A stretch of DNA of 64,000 bases from Capsicum annuum (Eukaryota; Streptophyta; Magnoliopsida; Solanales; Solanaceae): NCBI RefSeq assembly GCF_002878395.1, contig NC_061117.1, positions 225,330,994 to 225,394,993 on the forward strand, in the 5' to 3' direction. How positions within the stretch are numbered: position 1 is the stretch's first letter; the number at the start of each line of letters is the position of its first letter. The translations under genes were made by a program, and so were the position numbers. This document shows positions 11,645 through 22,722 of the stretch, piece after piece. The notes below the pieces were generated by a model. It was given only the letters and a program-made list of their open reading frames with translations, made no database searches and had not been told where the DNA came from.

Positions 11645-12840
11645 ATGAATGTTGATGTGTCTCCGGTGAAAGTCACCACAAAGGTGAGCAAGAATCAAAG
11701 TGTAAAGATGACTTCTGGAGCACGTCCAAATCAAAAAATGTTAAAAGAGATACAAGAAAAGGAATATCCCTTCCTTGATTCTGATGTTGCTGAGATTCTC
11801 GATGAACTCCTTCAGCATAAGCTCATCGAACTTCCAGAGATGAAGCATCCCAACGAAGCCGGAAGGACCAATGACCCTAATTATTACAAATATCACAGGC
11901 TTATAAGTCACCTTCTGGGAAATGCTTTGTCTTTGAAGATAAAGTTATGCAACTGGTAAAAGAGAAGAAAATCTTTTTTGACGATGAGATAGCCAGTTAT
12001 CATCAAATATCTATCACTTTTGGCTCGCTCGACCCTGTTAAAATTTATGTCAAAGAGCATAATGAGGAGATATTAGAGCCTGATAGATCTTTGGTTGACG
12101 AAGGCAGTGATGAAGGTTGGACTCTAGTGACTAGACGCAGACGCAAGAAGATGAGTCTGCTAAAGAAGACGTACGAGCAACCAACCAGAAGGAGTGTGGT
12201 GAAGAAACTAAGGAAACAGAAGTTGGTTGAACTCTCAAAGAAGACGAGGGTGATGGAGTTTCACCCCCAAAAACTTCGGCATCCGGTGACTTTAGAGGAA
12301 TTCTTGCCGAGTTGGTTTCGTGTAAAGACTGCCCAAGTCAACCTTGAGGCATCATGTTTTAATACCGCCAAAGAGGGTGCAAAGGGTCAGAATCTACCCA
12401 TGAAAGTTCCTTCATCTTTCGAAAGGTTGACTGAAACTCTTGGCGAAGAGGCACATGTGTGTGATACAAAAATCAAATTCACAAATAACGATCTTCTGCT
12501 TGGTGAGACCCTACATAACCATCCCTTATACATGGTGGGTCAAATTTTAGGTAAGAAGATCAATAGAATTTTGATAGATGAAGGATCTGGAGTTAATATC
12601 CTGCCTATCCGTACGATGAAAGAGCTTGGCATCGCTACTAGGGAACTGGATGAAAGCCGTATAATGATCCAAGGCTTCAACCAAGGGGGACAAAGGGCCA
12701 TGGGATGTATCAAGTTGGGAATTAGTATGGATAATTTTCAATCAAACCCATTGATGCATGTGATCGATGCCAAAACTTCATACAATGTATTGCTTGGTAG
12801 GCCTTGGGTGCACGGGAACAAAATTATCTCGTCCTCTTAA
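11645..12840 (+). pseudogene. gag-pol linker and aspartic protease domain, broken
   Basis: Two overlapping frames cover this part. The second (11947-12840) encodes a basic linker and then a retropepsin-like domain. The catalytic region reads RILIDEGSGVNILP at about 12564-12605, where plant gypsy proteases usually have an Asp-(Gly/Ser)-Gly/Ala-Ser/Thr core, and the second strand motif YNVLLGRPWVHG follows at about 12782-12817. It ends at a stop at 12838-12840. The frame change between the two parts is probably a mutation. Confidence 0.7.
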
Positions 12841-12849
12841 TATCAATGC

Positions 12850-13830
12850 TTGAAGTACCATAAAAATGATGTGGAAAGAAAGATATTCGCCGATGACAAG
12901 CCATTCACTGAAGCTGAGTCACATTTTGCCAATGCAAAATTCTACTTAAAGAATCATATTGTAGATGAGAAAAGGATTGAAGATGTCACCAAGACCAAGT
13001 GTGACAATCTTGCATCTAAGAAGGTCATGGTGACTATCGAAAAATTCACCAACAGGAAGCCCTTCTTCACTTCGATAAAGAAAGCGTAGGTCCTATGAAA
13101 AAGAAGGCAATTCCTGTTCTTCGCTACGTGCCAAAGGTAAAGAAAGAGGAAGATCACCCACCTGATGCCCAAGATAATGTGCTAAAGGGGCTAACTTTAC
13201 CTATCAAGAAGATTGATGCAATAAATCCATCCTCAAGGACACTTGGAGAATCTATGGCTCAAAATTCGCCACCAGATATGGCACTCCCTACGAAGCGTAC
13301 AAAAGATGGCTTTGATCCAAATGCATACAAGCTATTTTTAAAGGTTGGATACAATCCTAATAAGCCATCAAGATTGGGCAAACTTCCATCGAAGGTTAAC
13401 ACCAAGCAAGCACGTAAAGGGCTAGGACACGGCAGCCACCTCCAATTTGCATCTCTATAAAAAGGGCAATCAATAATTACATCACCGTGGAAAAAGAATC
13501 CACCACCGCTAATAAAAAACCCTCCGTATTTGACCGACTTGGAGAATCAACTGCAAGAACTTCTGTGTTCTAAAGGTTGGGTCCTATAAATAAGAAGAAA
13601 AACAACAAACGTCAAAGAAGTCGTCTTCTGTGGTTTGTACCAAGCAACGCGAAGAAGATGAAGAGAGTGTTGGCTCCTCATATCATGTTATGTCCCAGAA
13701 CAACAAAGACGTCTCGTCTCAAATAAAGGTTGATGAAGAGATAGAAAATGCCTTTTGGTGTTATCATATATCCATCAATGACGATGATCCTCAAGAGGAG
13801 GAAGATGTTGGAAATGCTCCATCGTAACTT
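12850..13830 (+). pseudogene. Protease-to-RT linker of the Tat polyprotein, broken
   Basis: Short open frames (12850-13089, 13095-13460, 13630-13827) encode charged sequence with phrases often seen between protease and RT in Tat elements, such as GYNPNKPSRLGKLPS (about 13345-13390) and DDDPQEEED (about 13780-13806). No enzymatic domain lies here. Stops and frame changes separate the parts. Confidence 0.55.
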
Positions 13831-13859
13831 GAAGAAGGAGTAAAGTCCACAATAGATCC

Positions 13860-15330
13860 CTTAAAGAAAGTTAATCTTGGAACCGATGAAGAACCAAGAC
13901 CAACTTACCTGAGTGCGTTTCTAAAAGTAGGGGAGAAAATCGCTTATATAGACATACTCAAAGAATATATGGATGTCTTCATCTAGAGCTATAAGGAAAT
14001 GCCTGGCTTTGATCCAAAAGTAGTGGTCCATCAGTTGGCAGTCAAGAATGGTGCCCGTCCTGTTAAGCAAGCCCAAAGACGTTTTAGGCCGGAGTTGGTT
14101 CCACTGATCAAAAATAAAGTTAACAAACTTATTGAAGCTGGCTTTATTCATGAAGTCAATTATCCCACGTGGATTTTAAGTATTGTTCCAGTACGAAAGA
14201 AGAATGGCTAAATTCGAGTTTGTGTCGACTTTTGAGATCTTAACAACGCATTCCCTAAGGATGATTTTCTAATCCCCATACCAGAGTTAATGATTGATGC
14301 CACCACTGGTTATGAGGCAATGTCCTTTATGGATGGTTCATCAGGCTACAATCAAATCTGTATGGTGCCAAAGGATAAAGAACTCACTGCATTTCGTACG
14401 CCTAAAGGTATTTATTGCTACAAGGTGATGCCTTTTGGTTTGAAGAACGCTGGTGCCACTTATCAAAAGGCTATGCAGAACATCTTTGACGGCTTGCTCC
14501 ATAAAAATATTGAATGTTATATGGATGATCTATTAGTGAAGTCAAGAAAGAAAGACGACCATTTAAAAGACCTAAGAATGGTATTTGAGTTACTTCGAAG
14601 ATATCAACTTAGGATGAATCCATTGAAGTGTTCCTTTGGAGTTACTTCAGGAAAATTTCTTGGCTTCATTGTGCGACAACGAGGAATTAAAATTGATTAA
14701 GCTAAGATTGATGCAATTTTGAAGATGCCCGAGCCTCAGGATATTCATGAGTTAAAAAGACTTTAAGGAAGCTAGCATATTTAAGGAGGTTCATCTCAAA
14801 CCTGGCTGGAAAATGTCAACTATTTAGTCGTCTTATGAAGAAAGACACTCTCTTCGAATGGGACCAAGCTTGTAGTAATGCCTTTGAGAGTATCAAATCG
14901 TACTTAATGAAACCTTCAGTTCTTGCGGCACCCATACCTAAGAAGCCATTGATACTCTACGTTGCGGCACCCATACTTGGGAAGCCGTTGATACTCTACG
15001 TCGCGGCACAAGAAAGGTCGGTTAGAGTACTACTGGCTTAAGAAAATAGTGAAGGCAAAGAAAACTCTGTTTACTATCTGAGCAGAATGATGACACCAAA
15101 TGAGTTAAAGTATTCTCCAATTGAAAAGTTATGTTTGGCATTGTCCTTCTCAATTCAAAAGATGAAATACTACTTTCAATCTCATGTGGTTCGTCTCATG
15201 TCTAGGGAAAATCCCATTAAGTTTGTAATGTCGAAACCTGTCCTTAGTGATTGACTTGCGAGATGGTACCTTCAATTTCAACAGTTTGAGATTATGTATG
15301 TTCCTCAAAAGGCCATAAAATGACAAGCAT
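13860..15330 (+). pseudogene. Reverse transcriptase and first RNase H of the Tat element, broken
   Basis: The RT core covers VRKKNG (about 14195), FMDGSSGYNQI (about 14326-14358, where a catalytic FxDxxSGYxQI is expected) and the catalytic YMDDLLVKS (about 14519-14545). MNPLKCSFGV and LGFIVRQRGI follow. In-frame stops occur at about 14209, 14236 and 14698. The RNase H part begins near DTLFEWDQACSNAF (about 14840) and shows a duplicated APILGKPLILYV-type segment at about 14926-15003. Stops follow at about 15039 and 15252. Confidence 0.8.
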
Positions 15331-15835
15331 TGGCTGACTTCTTAGCAGACCACTCGATACCTGACGATTGGGAACTGAGCGATGAACTTCCTGATGAAGA
15401 TGCAATGGTCATTGAAGCTAGACCCACATGGAAGATGTACTTTGATGGTGCCGCACATCGAGATGGAGCTGGTGCCGGGGTGGTATTCATCACTCCACAA
15501 GAAGAGGTCATCCCATACTCTTTTACCCTAATAAATCGTTGCTCTAATAATGTTGCTGAATATTAAGCTTTAATATTTGGACTCGAAATGGCAGTGGACA
15601 TGAAACAACTGCAATTACAATTCTTTGGTGACTCCCAATTGGTGATCAAACAACTTTTGGGACTCTATGAAGTCAGAAAGACTGAGCTGCGACCATACCA
15701 TAATTATGTACAGAAGTTGATGGGGTGGCTTGGAGGAGTAACCCTCCAACATATTCCAAGGAGAGAAAATAAGCAAGTTGATACCCTAGCTGCTCTGGCC
15801 TTAACCCTAACTCTTCCAAATCAGACCCAAGTTAC
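15330..15835 (+). pseudogene. Additional RNase H domain of the Tat lineage, broken by one stop
   Basis: After the connector MADFLADHSIPDDWEL the motif MYFDGAAHRDGAGAGVVF (about 15435-15490) gives the first catalytic Asp. NVAEY at 15552-15566 gives the Glu, and the TAA right after it breaks the frame. FFGDSQLVIKQL (about 15621-15656) gives the second Asp, and RRENKQVDTLAALA (about 15760-15800) the C-terminal Asp motif. A second, self-contained RNase H after the RT-linked one is the known marker of the plant Tat lineage. Confidence 0.8.
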
Positions 15836-15839
15836 TGTC

Positions 15840-17172
15840 CGCCAAGAATGGGTAGTACCGCCGTCAGATGAGGATGTGGAAAACAAGGTTGAATACCTCG
15901 TTGCCGTGTCTGAAGCTGTAAAAGAAGATTGGCAACAACCTATTATTGATTACTTATGTTATGGGATACTTCCAGAAGATCCAAGGAGAAAGACTGACAT
16001 TCATCGTCATGCACCTCGCTTCCTTTACTACAAAGACACACTGTACAGAAGATCATTTGAAGGAGTACTCTTACAGTGTTTGGGAGAAGAAGAAGCAATT
16101 CAAGCTTTGTAAGAAGTGTACTCGGGAGTTTGCTGATCACATCAGTCTGGATCGAAGCTCCATTTTCACATTAAAAGATGGGATATTATTGGCCAACGAT
16201 AGTGAAATATTGCTTGGACTATGCGAGAAGATGCAAAGCTTTCCAATTCCATGCAAATTTGATACATCAACCTCCAGAGGTGCTACATCCAACTGTAGCG
16301 TCTTGGCCATTCAATGCTTGGGGAATGGATGTTGTTGGTCCATTACCAAAGTTTTCTGGTGGACATTTATACATCTTGTCTGTAATAAATTACTTCTCAA
16401 AATGGCCTGAAGCTGTTGCTCTCAAGGAAGTAAAGAAAAAAAATATTGCGAACTTCATCCGAGTGAATATCATCTATCGCTTTGGAATTCCTCAATATAT
16501 AATAACTGACAATTGCAAGCCGTTTGATAACAAGTTGATGAACAAAATCTGTGACCTCTTTGGCTTCAAGCAGCGCAAGTCTTCAATGTATCATGCTGCC
16601 GCCAATGGTCTAGCAGAAGCCTTCAATAAGACTTTATGCAACTTGTTGAAGAAAGTTGTCTCCAAATCCAAATGAGACTGGCATGAGCGAATGGAAGAAG
16701 CTTTATGGCCGTATAGGACAACTTACCGTACACCAACACAAGCAACCCCATACTCACTTTCTTTTGGAGTTGAAGCAGTCCTACTACTTGAGCGTCAAAT
16801 ACCTTTATTGAGATTGACTATTCAAGAAGGCCTCACCGATGAAAAAAATGCTAAGTTGCATCTTGCGAAGTTAGAAGCTCTTGATGAGAAGAGGCTGGAG
16901 GCTCAACAAAATCTTGAATGTTATCAATCCCGGCTATCTCGTTCTTTCACCAAAAGGGTTCGCTTGAGGTGCTTCCAAGTTGGAGATCAAGCTCTTGCAG
17001 TAAGAAGGCCCATTATCACTTCTTATAAATCTGGGGAAAATTCACCTCAAAGTAGGATGGACCATATGTCGTACAAGAGGCATATTCAAATGGTGCTTAC
17101 AAGCTTGTTGATGCAGATGGTGTAAGGATTGGCCCCATCAATGCCAAGTTCTTGAAGAAGTACTATCCTTGA
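15840..17172 (+). pseudogene. Integrase of the Tat element, broken
   Basis: The N-terminal part reads RFLYYKDTLYRRSFEGVLL (about 16018-16075), followed by a stop. The zinc-binding part is split between frames, with YARRCKAFQ at about 16220. The catalytic core shows WGMDVVGPLP (first Asp, about 16320-16348), ITDNCKPFDNK (second Asp, about 16504-16535, where a typical element has NGxxF) and NGLAEAFNKT (Glu, about 16605-16635). A stop lies at 16674. The C-terminal module ends at KFLKKYYP before the TGA at 17170-17172, which is the natural end of the polyprotein. Confidence 0.8.
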
Positions 17173-17182
17173 AGGGAGATGA

Positions 17183-17545
17183 CACTCCTTAAGGCACGAG
17201 TATAAACTGCATGTACACTCCTTAAGGCATGAGTACAAACTGCATGTACACTCCTTAAGGCACGAGTATAAACTGCATGTATACTCTTTAAGGCACAAGT
17301 ATAAACTGCATGTACACTCCTTAAGGCACGAGTATAAACTGTTTGTACACTCCTTAAGGCACGAGTATAAACATCATGTACACTCCTTAAGGCATGAGTA
17401 TAAATTGCATATACACTCCTTAAGAAACGAGTATAAACTGCATGTACACTCCTTAAGGCACGAGTATAAACTGCATGTACACTCCTTAAGACACGAATAT
17501 AAACCGCATGTCCACTCCTAGCCCGAAAGAGTATAAACTGTGTAC
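17183..17545 (+). repeat. Tandem array 1, 33-bp unit, about 11 copies
   Basis: It starts 10 bases after the integrase stop. Each unit contains CACTCCTTAAGGCACGAG followed by TATAAACTGCATGTA. The last copy is partial. CCTTAAGG is an 8-bp palindrome. Because 33 is a multiple of three, the minus strand stays open and repeats an 11-residue unit, but this is a by-product of the array rather than a gene. Confidence 0.95.
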
Positions 17546-17889
17546 GACTCAAAAAAAAAAGTTCACTAGGTTGAAAACCTCGAAAGAGACGGCCTAGGAA
17601 AAAGTTAGGACACACACAAAAAAAACACTCACCCAGAACTATGTTGTGACTTGATCCTCTTCATTGAGGTACGTAGGCGCTTGAAATCTCATTTCGAGTT
17701 TAGTTGCATGAGTGTCAAAAAATTATGTTCCTACAGTGTCTGTCATATGGACGCCAAGTATGAAACTATTTTAATTTTGGACTTACTCCAAATATTTGTG
17801 ACTCAATGGGGGCAACCCGTCGAAAAAAAAAAGAGTTCCTTCAATGGAATTTGGAATTCTAAAGTTCTCCAAGCCTATAACTAAAAGGA

Positions 17890-18475
17890 TAACTGAAGTT
17901 TCCATGCCTTAAGGTGGACCAAAGTTGTCCCTTTGCACCTTAAGCTAGTACTAACGGGTTTATCCTTAAAGGACATCGAAACTTCCATGCCTTAAGGTGG
18001 AAAAAATTTATCCCTTTGCACCTTAAGCTGGCCTCTAACAGGTTTATCCTTAAAGAACATCGAAACTTCCATGCCTTAAGGTGGACAAAAATTGTCCCTT
18101 TGCACCTTAAGCTGGCCTCTAACGGGTTTATCCTTAAAAGGATATTGAAACTTCCATGCCTTAAGGTGGACAAAATTTATCCCTTGCACCTTAAGCTGGC
18201 CCCTAACGGGTTTATCCTTAAAAGGATCTCAAAATTTTCATCCCTTAAGGTGGACAAAAGTTGCCCCTTTGCACCTTAAGCTGGTCTCTAACGGGTTTAT
18301 CCTTAAAAGGATCTCAAAATTTCCATGCCTTAAGGTGGACAAAATTTGTCCCTTTGCACCTTAAGCTGGCCTCTCGCAGATTTATCCTTAAAAGGATATC
18401 GAAATTTCCATGTCTTAAGGTGGACAAGATTTGTCCCTTTGCACCTTAAGCTGAACATTGAAAAGGGCGCATACT
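17890..18475 (+). repeat. Tandem array 2, about 85-bp unit, 7 copies
   Basis: Copies begin at about 17901, 17983, 18068, 18153, 18238, 18322 and 18407, a spacing of 82-85. Each unit carries the arms CTTAAGGTG and CACCTTAAG, with GGACAAAATTTGTCC between them in the best copies, and a second palindrome ATCCTTAAAAGGAT. It lies in the 3' non-coding region of the Tat element. Confidence 0.95.
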
Positions 18476-18490
18476 TAAAGGAAATCACTA

Positions 18491-19020
18491 CACCGTCTTC
18501 AAGTAGAATTGGTTGGACTAAAGGTGACGAAGGCGAAGTTAAACTCTCGCACCTTAAGTCGATGTCCACCGTCTTCAAGTAAAATTGGTCGGACTTAAGG
18601 TGACGGAGGTGAAGTTAAACTCTCGCACCTTAAGCCGATGTCCACCATCTTCAAGTAAAATTGGTCGGACTTAAGGTGACAGAGGCGAAGTTAAACTCTC
18701 GCACCTTAGGCCGATGTCCACCGTCTTCAAGTAAAATTGGTTGGACTTAAGGTGACGGAGGCGAATTTAAACTCTCGCACTTTAAGACGATGTCCACCGT
18801 CTTCAAGTAGAATTGTTCAGACCTAAGGTGACGGAGGCGAAGTTAAACTCTCGCACCTTAAGCCGATGTCCACCGTCTTCAAATAAAATTGGTCGAACTT
18901 AAGGTGACGGAGGCGAAGTTAAACTCTCGCACCTTAAGCCGATGTCCACCGTCTTCAAATAAAATTGGTCAGACTTAAGGTGACAGAGGCGAAGTTAAAC
19001 TCTCGCACCTTAAGCTGATT
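18491..19020 (+). repeat. Tandem array 3, 76-bp unit, 7 copies
   Basis: Copies begin at 18491, 18567, 18643, 18719, 18795, 18871 and 18947, spaced exactly 76. Each unit has CACCGTCTTCAAGTA at its start and the arms CTTAAGGTG and CACCTTAAG separated by 23 bases, the same arms as in array 2. The array adjoins array 2 through a transitional segment at 18445-18490. Confidence 0.95.
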
Positions 19021-19127
19021 ATTGCATATTGCTATCTGTTTCAATTCTCAAAAAAAAAAAAAAAAAGAGGAAACAAGAAAGAAAGCAAAAACACAAATAG
19101 AAAAGATGTTACCTATCAAAGCGTTGT

Positions 19128-19815
19128 GATCTTAAAAGTTGTATATCACCAACTTGGATTGAGACAAGATGCCTTGATGAGAATAAATCCCTCAAAATCT
19201 AGTTTGAGTCAATCAAAACGCCCTTTGGCGGTGATGGTCCCACATCAAGAAATAAATTATTCGGTGAGGCAATGCAAATCTGAAATCCTCTGTCGGACAG
19301 CATATAAGATCGACTTCAAAAAATCATCTAGAACAATCAAGACAGTGTTAAAATCCAAATTTTGGATATGTTATACATGCATGTTTCCGGAATCTATAGG
19401 ATCAATCGTATCATAATTTTGGTACTCTCACATTGTGATATAATTTTTTTGGTGATGTCGCGTAAATCTGAAATTGTTGATGCATCAAAACTCAATGTTG
19501 ATTTCGGGATAACACATGAAAATATTTCGATTGTATTAAATTATGGATTTTGAATATGTTATAGATCTTTGTGTCTAGTTTTACAAGAATTAAGCGGCTT
19601 GTGATTTGATACTTCTTACTTCAAGATATGAAAGTTTTAGTAAAGATGCACAGATCGGAAATTTTCAGCATGATAAAATTCAGGGCTAACTTCAAAAAAT
19701 TATCGAGAATTATATTGAAGGAATTTAAATCTAAATTTTGGATATGTTATAGATCTCGAAGTCTAGTTTCTAGAATATCAAACATTTCACAATTTAGATA
19801 TTCCTACAATTAGAT
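19128..19815 (+). repeat. Degenerate repeats in the Tat 3' region, about three copies of roughly 200 bp
   Basis: Three diverged copies share phrases such as AAATCTGAAAT, TTTTGGATATGTTAT (about 19362, 19737) and TTCAAAAAATCATC / TTCAAAAAATTATC (about 19315, 19692). They are much more diverged than arrays 1-3. No gene is supported. Confidence 0.6.
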
Positions 19816-19987
19816 ATAAATTTTCTACCACTAACATGCTGTGCTGAAAAAAGTGACGAAAATCGGAGAAAAGTAGGAGGGAAAGAAATTACCTCAATAT
19901 AGTTGATGGCTTGAAAAACCCAAAATTGATATTGAAAAAGTGGGAAAACTACCTCCTTTTATAGAGTTGTAGGATGGATGTTTTCTT

Positions 19988-20275
19988 CTCCAATATAAAT
20001 TCAGATTGAAATAACTTCCATCTCCAAATTCAAATTGGAGATTGTTTCTTTCTCCAATATAAATTCAGATTGGGATAGCTTCTATCTCCAAATTCAAATT
20101 GGAGATTGTTTACTTTTCCCATACAAATTCAAATTGGAGGTTATTTTTCTTCTCCCATACAAATTTAAATTGGTGGTTGATTTCTTTCTTCCATACAATT
20201 CAAATTGGAGGTAGTTTCCTTCTCCCATACAAAGTCAAATTGGAGGTTGTTTTCTTCTCCAATCTAAGTTTAAAT
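19988..20275 (+). repeat. Degenerate array 4, about 34-bp unit, about 8 copies
   Basis: Copies of TCTCCAAATTCAAATTGGAG or TCCCATACAAATTCAAATTGG recur at roughly 34-37-bp spacing. The unit centre is a near-palindrome (CTCCAA...TTGGAG). Confidence 0.8.
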
Positions 20276-20542
20276 CGAAAGAGTTTTATTCCTGGTTAAG
20301 TAAGACAATAAAAAAGTCTTCCAAAACTGTTTGAATTAGATATCATGCCTCACCAACGGATCTTAAGTATAGAGATTCGTGAAAAAAATAAGAGAGCTTT
20401 GAGAGACAATGTCAATATGGTTCGGCTTTAAAGTTTTTGAATTGGGTATTCTTATGTATGGAAAATCGTTGAAGCACAAAGGAAACATGTTTAAATAATC
20501 ATACTTCAAGGCTAGTTTCTAAAATATTAAATGTCTCCACAG

Positions 20543-20562
20543 GTCTTGAAGTAGGAGGCATT
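20543..20562 (+). other. Purine-rich tract before the 3' LTR
   Basis: CTTGAAGTAGGAGGCATT directly precedes the TGTGAG start of the 3' LTR. Almost the same text (CTTGAAGTAGGGGCATT) precedes internal LTR-B at 9787, so both positions look like plus-strand priming sites. Confidence 0.55.
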
Positions 20563-21370
20563 TGTGAGCGATGCAATTTTATTAAATTTAAATCCGTACA
20601 AAATTCGAATTATATTAAATTCAAAATATATTAGTCCCAAATAAATATTGCAGATTAATATAATTGAATTAATTATTTAAGTCCAAATAGGTATGGATTT
20701 AAATAAGGCCCAATATTTATTGGAATAATCCATTAATTTGGGCTACAAATGATGAACCCATTTTACTAAGCCCAGGATATTGTCATATTCTAGAGGCCCA
20801 AATAAGCGTCACGTGTCAAATGACGTGGCATGCCAAGTCAAGTGAAGGAGCCAATAGGATCGTGCCACATGTCAAACTGATGCAATAGACCATGAAATAA
20901 AAGCCCATAAAAGGCACCACATCACTTAAATCTAATTGGTCAAAGGAAGTCATGATCTTCCTTTCCTACAACTATAAATAGGGGTCTCATAATTCAGAAA
21001 AAGGACCCCAGACCCCCAGATCTCTAACAAGTAGCAAGAGAAAGCTCGTGGATCAAACGCCGCAATTTCTCTAAAATGCTCAAGCATTCAAATCAAGTTC
21101 ATCAAGATTCAAGATCAAGACCGCAATATTCAAAAATAAGTTCAAAAGCCCTTGAATTCAAGCACAAATCAAGATCAAATCCCTCAAATCAACAAATCAA
21201 GTTCAAATTCAAGATCAAGCTTCAAGACTTTGAATTTATATTTGAAAAGACAAATCAGAGGATTCATATAGATTGTAACACTCGCATTGAAATCAATAAA
21301 ATCGATTGTTGCAATATTTTTCTTGTCTCAATTATTTATTTTTCGCACTCGAGAATTTTATTGTCCAACA
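20563..21370 (+). repeat. 3' LTR (LTR-A) of the Tat element
   Basis: It starts TGTGAGCGATGC and ends GTCCAACA, homologous to 8802-9627. The TATA box (CTATAAATAGG, about 20972) and polyadenylation signal (about 21295) match the 5' copy. An internal open frame of about 115 codons (21076-21423) runs through the A-rich R-U5 part and is not a gene. Confidence 0.88.
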
Positions 21371-21375
21371 TATGT

Positions 21376-22420
21376 ATCAAAGAAATATCAGGTGGAATAA
21401 AGAAGACCCACGTGACTAATTAACTCGAAGCTTAAATTTTTATGATGTTTTCTGAAAGACAATATATTGCATAATTAATGAAGAATAATGCATAAGGTAC
21501 AATCACAAACGGGATAAAAGGAAGACGAAAGTTAATAAAGAGAAGTGAGGAAAGAAAAAATATGCCTCAATTATGTGAACAAAACCTCTAGTAACAAAAT
21601 TTGACTAACGAAATTGCAGGAATGAGAATTTAGTCGACACAAGAAACACCCTCATGTATTTTACTTCTAGTTTAGCTAGGACTCTGTTACACAAAAACTT
21701 CCAATAAATTAAGAGTCTTCCATAAATATAAAACTCTTCCCATTTATTTTAGGATCTCTTCACTTACGCAATTATTATATATTTATTAATATTAAAAGGA
21801 TGAAAAGACGATTTTATCCATTGCAGAGTCTTTTAATGAAGAGAAAAAGTTTAATTCACTTTTTCAATGGTTTTCATATTTTTAATATATTATAGATTAT
21901 AGATATAGATATAAATTATAAATATAGATATAAATATTTCTCATGATTATCAACATTCACCTGAAAAAAAAACTTAATCAGAGATTTTAGGTTTTAGGTT
22001 TGAGCCTCCTAGTACAAATTCGTCTGTATTAGGGAACACTTTATCCTCCAATATGAGACTTTTCAACACGCATATAGATTTTCTCGGACTCAATACATAT
22101 ATCAAATCATGAACGAAAAACAACAAAAGAAAAATCATAAAATTTATAGTTTAATATGTCCCATCGTCTATCCAAATTCACATGAAATAAATAAACTTAA
22201 CTAGAGGTCTCGTATTCGAGCTTCCATACATAATCGCCTTTGTTAGATAACACTTGCTCTAAAATATGATATGTTTCGATATAAATTTAAATTCAGTAAG
22301 AATCCAATACAAGTATCCAACACCGAATAAAAAACAAAAAAAATAAAAAATCATATATTTTATTTTCCTCTAATATACACAAAAAAATTCCCTATTTTTT
22401 CTGAAAAATCCTTTAGAATT
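21376..22420. other. Intergenic AT-rich DNA upstream of UPL, no gene seen
   Basis: No supported coding region. 21790-21925 resembles 168-290, ending in a run of TAGATATAGATATA. The right end is the upstream region of the UPL gene. Confidence 0.6.
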
Positions 22421-22423
22421 TCT

Positions 22424-22434
22424 GTATATATAGG
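22424..22434 (+). promoter_or_regulatory. Probable TATA box of the UPL gene
   Basis: GTATATATAGG lies about 290 bases before the start codon at 22723. It is followed by a pyrimidine-rich stretch (about 22465-22515) typical of plant 5' leaders. Spacing suggests transcription starts near 22455-22465. No transcript evidence is available. Confidence 0.5.
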
Positions 22435-22722
22435 AATGCAGAGGTGGCAGCACTCCAAAGCTTTCTATCTTTCTTCAATTTCTCCTCTCTATCTCAGTCT
22501 CCTCACCAATCGTTTAACACAAAAACCCTTTCTAAAAAACCCTAGAAATCGCCAGCGATCTTCATAAATTCCAATTCAATTTTCACTTTTTTTTTTATTT
22601 ACACATCAATTTTGATCGTGTTTTCGAATCGCTTCGATTTATTGGATCGATTCGATATAACTTTTTTTTTCTTTAATTCTGAATTTGATAATGGTTTTGT
22701 CAGTTGGTTGATTGAATTCGCG

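Larger units (their letters stand above)
8802..21370 (+). mobile_element. Ty3/gypsy Tat-lineage LTR retrotransposon, degenerate and chimeric
   Basis: The element is bounded by two related LTRs (8802-9627 and 20563-21370), flanked by TACGT (8797-8801) and TATGT (21371-21375), a 5-bp target duplication with one difference. Inside, in order: a primer-binding site, a short leader, a second unrelated LTR (9787-10177) with its own primer-binding site, gag, protease, RT-RNase H, an additional RNase H, integrase (ending at 17172), then 3.4 kb of non-coding tandem arrays and a purine tract before the 3' LTR. The extra RNase H and satellite-like 3' region are hallmarks of the plant Tat lineage. All coding parts carry stops or frameshifts. 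Confidence 0.85.

Noticed and set aside
17163..17615. 150-codon minus-strand frame with an 11-residue repeat
   Set aside because: It is produced by the 33-bp tandem array, whose period is divisible by three; no start context or homology.
17940..18582. Several 60-90-codon frames on both strands
   Set aside because: They are by-products of the 85-bp array; repetitive peptides change frame from unit to unit.
17183..19020. CRISPR-like array
   Set aside because: Repeats are directly abutting with no unique spacers, and this is a plant retrotransposon.
21076..21423. 115-codon frame in the 3' LTR
   Set aside because: It runs through the repetitive R-U5 region and past the LTR end; not conserved in the 5' LTR.
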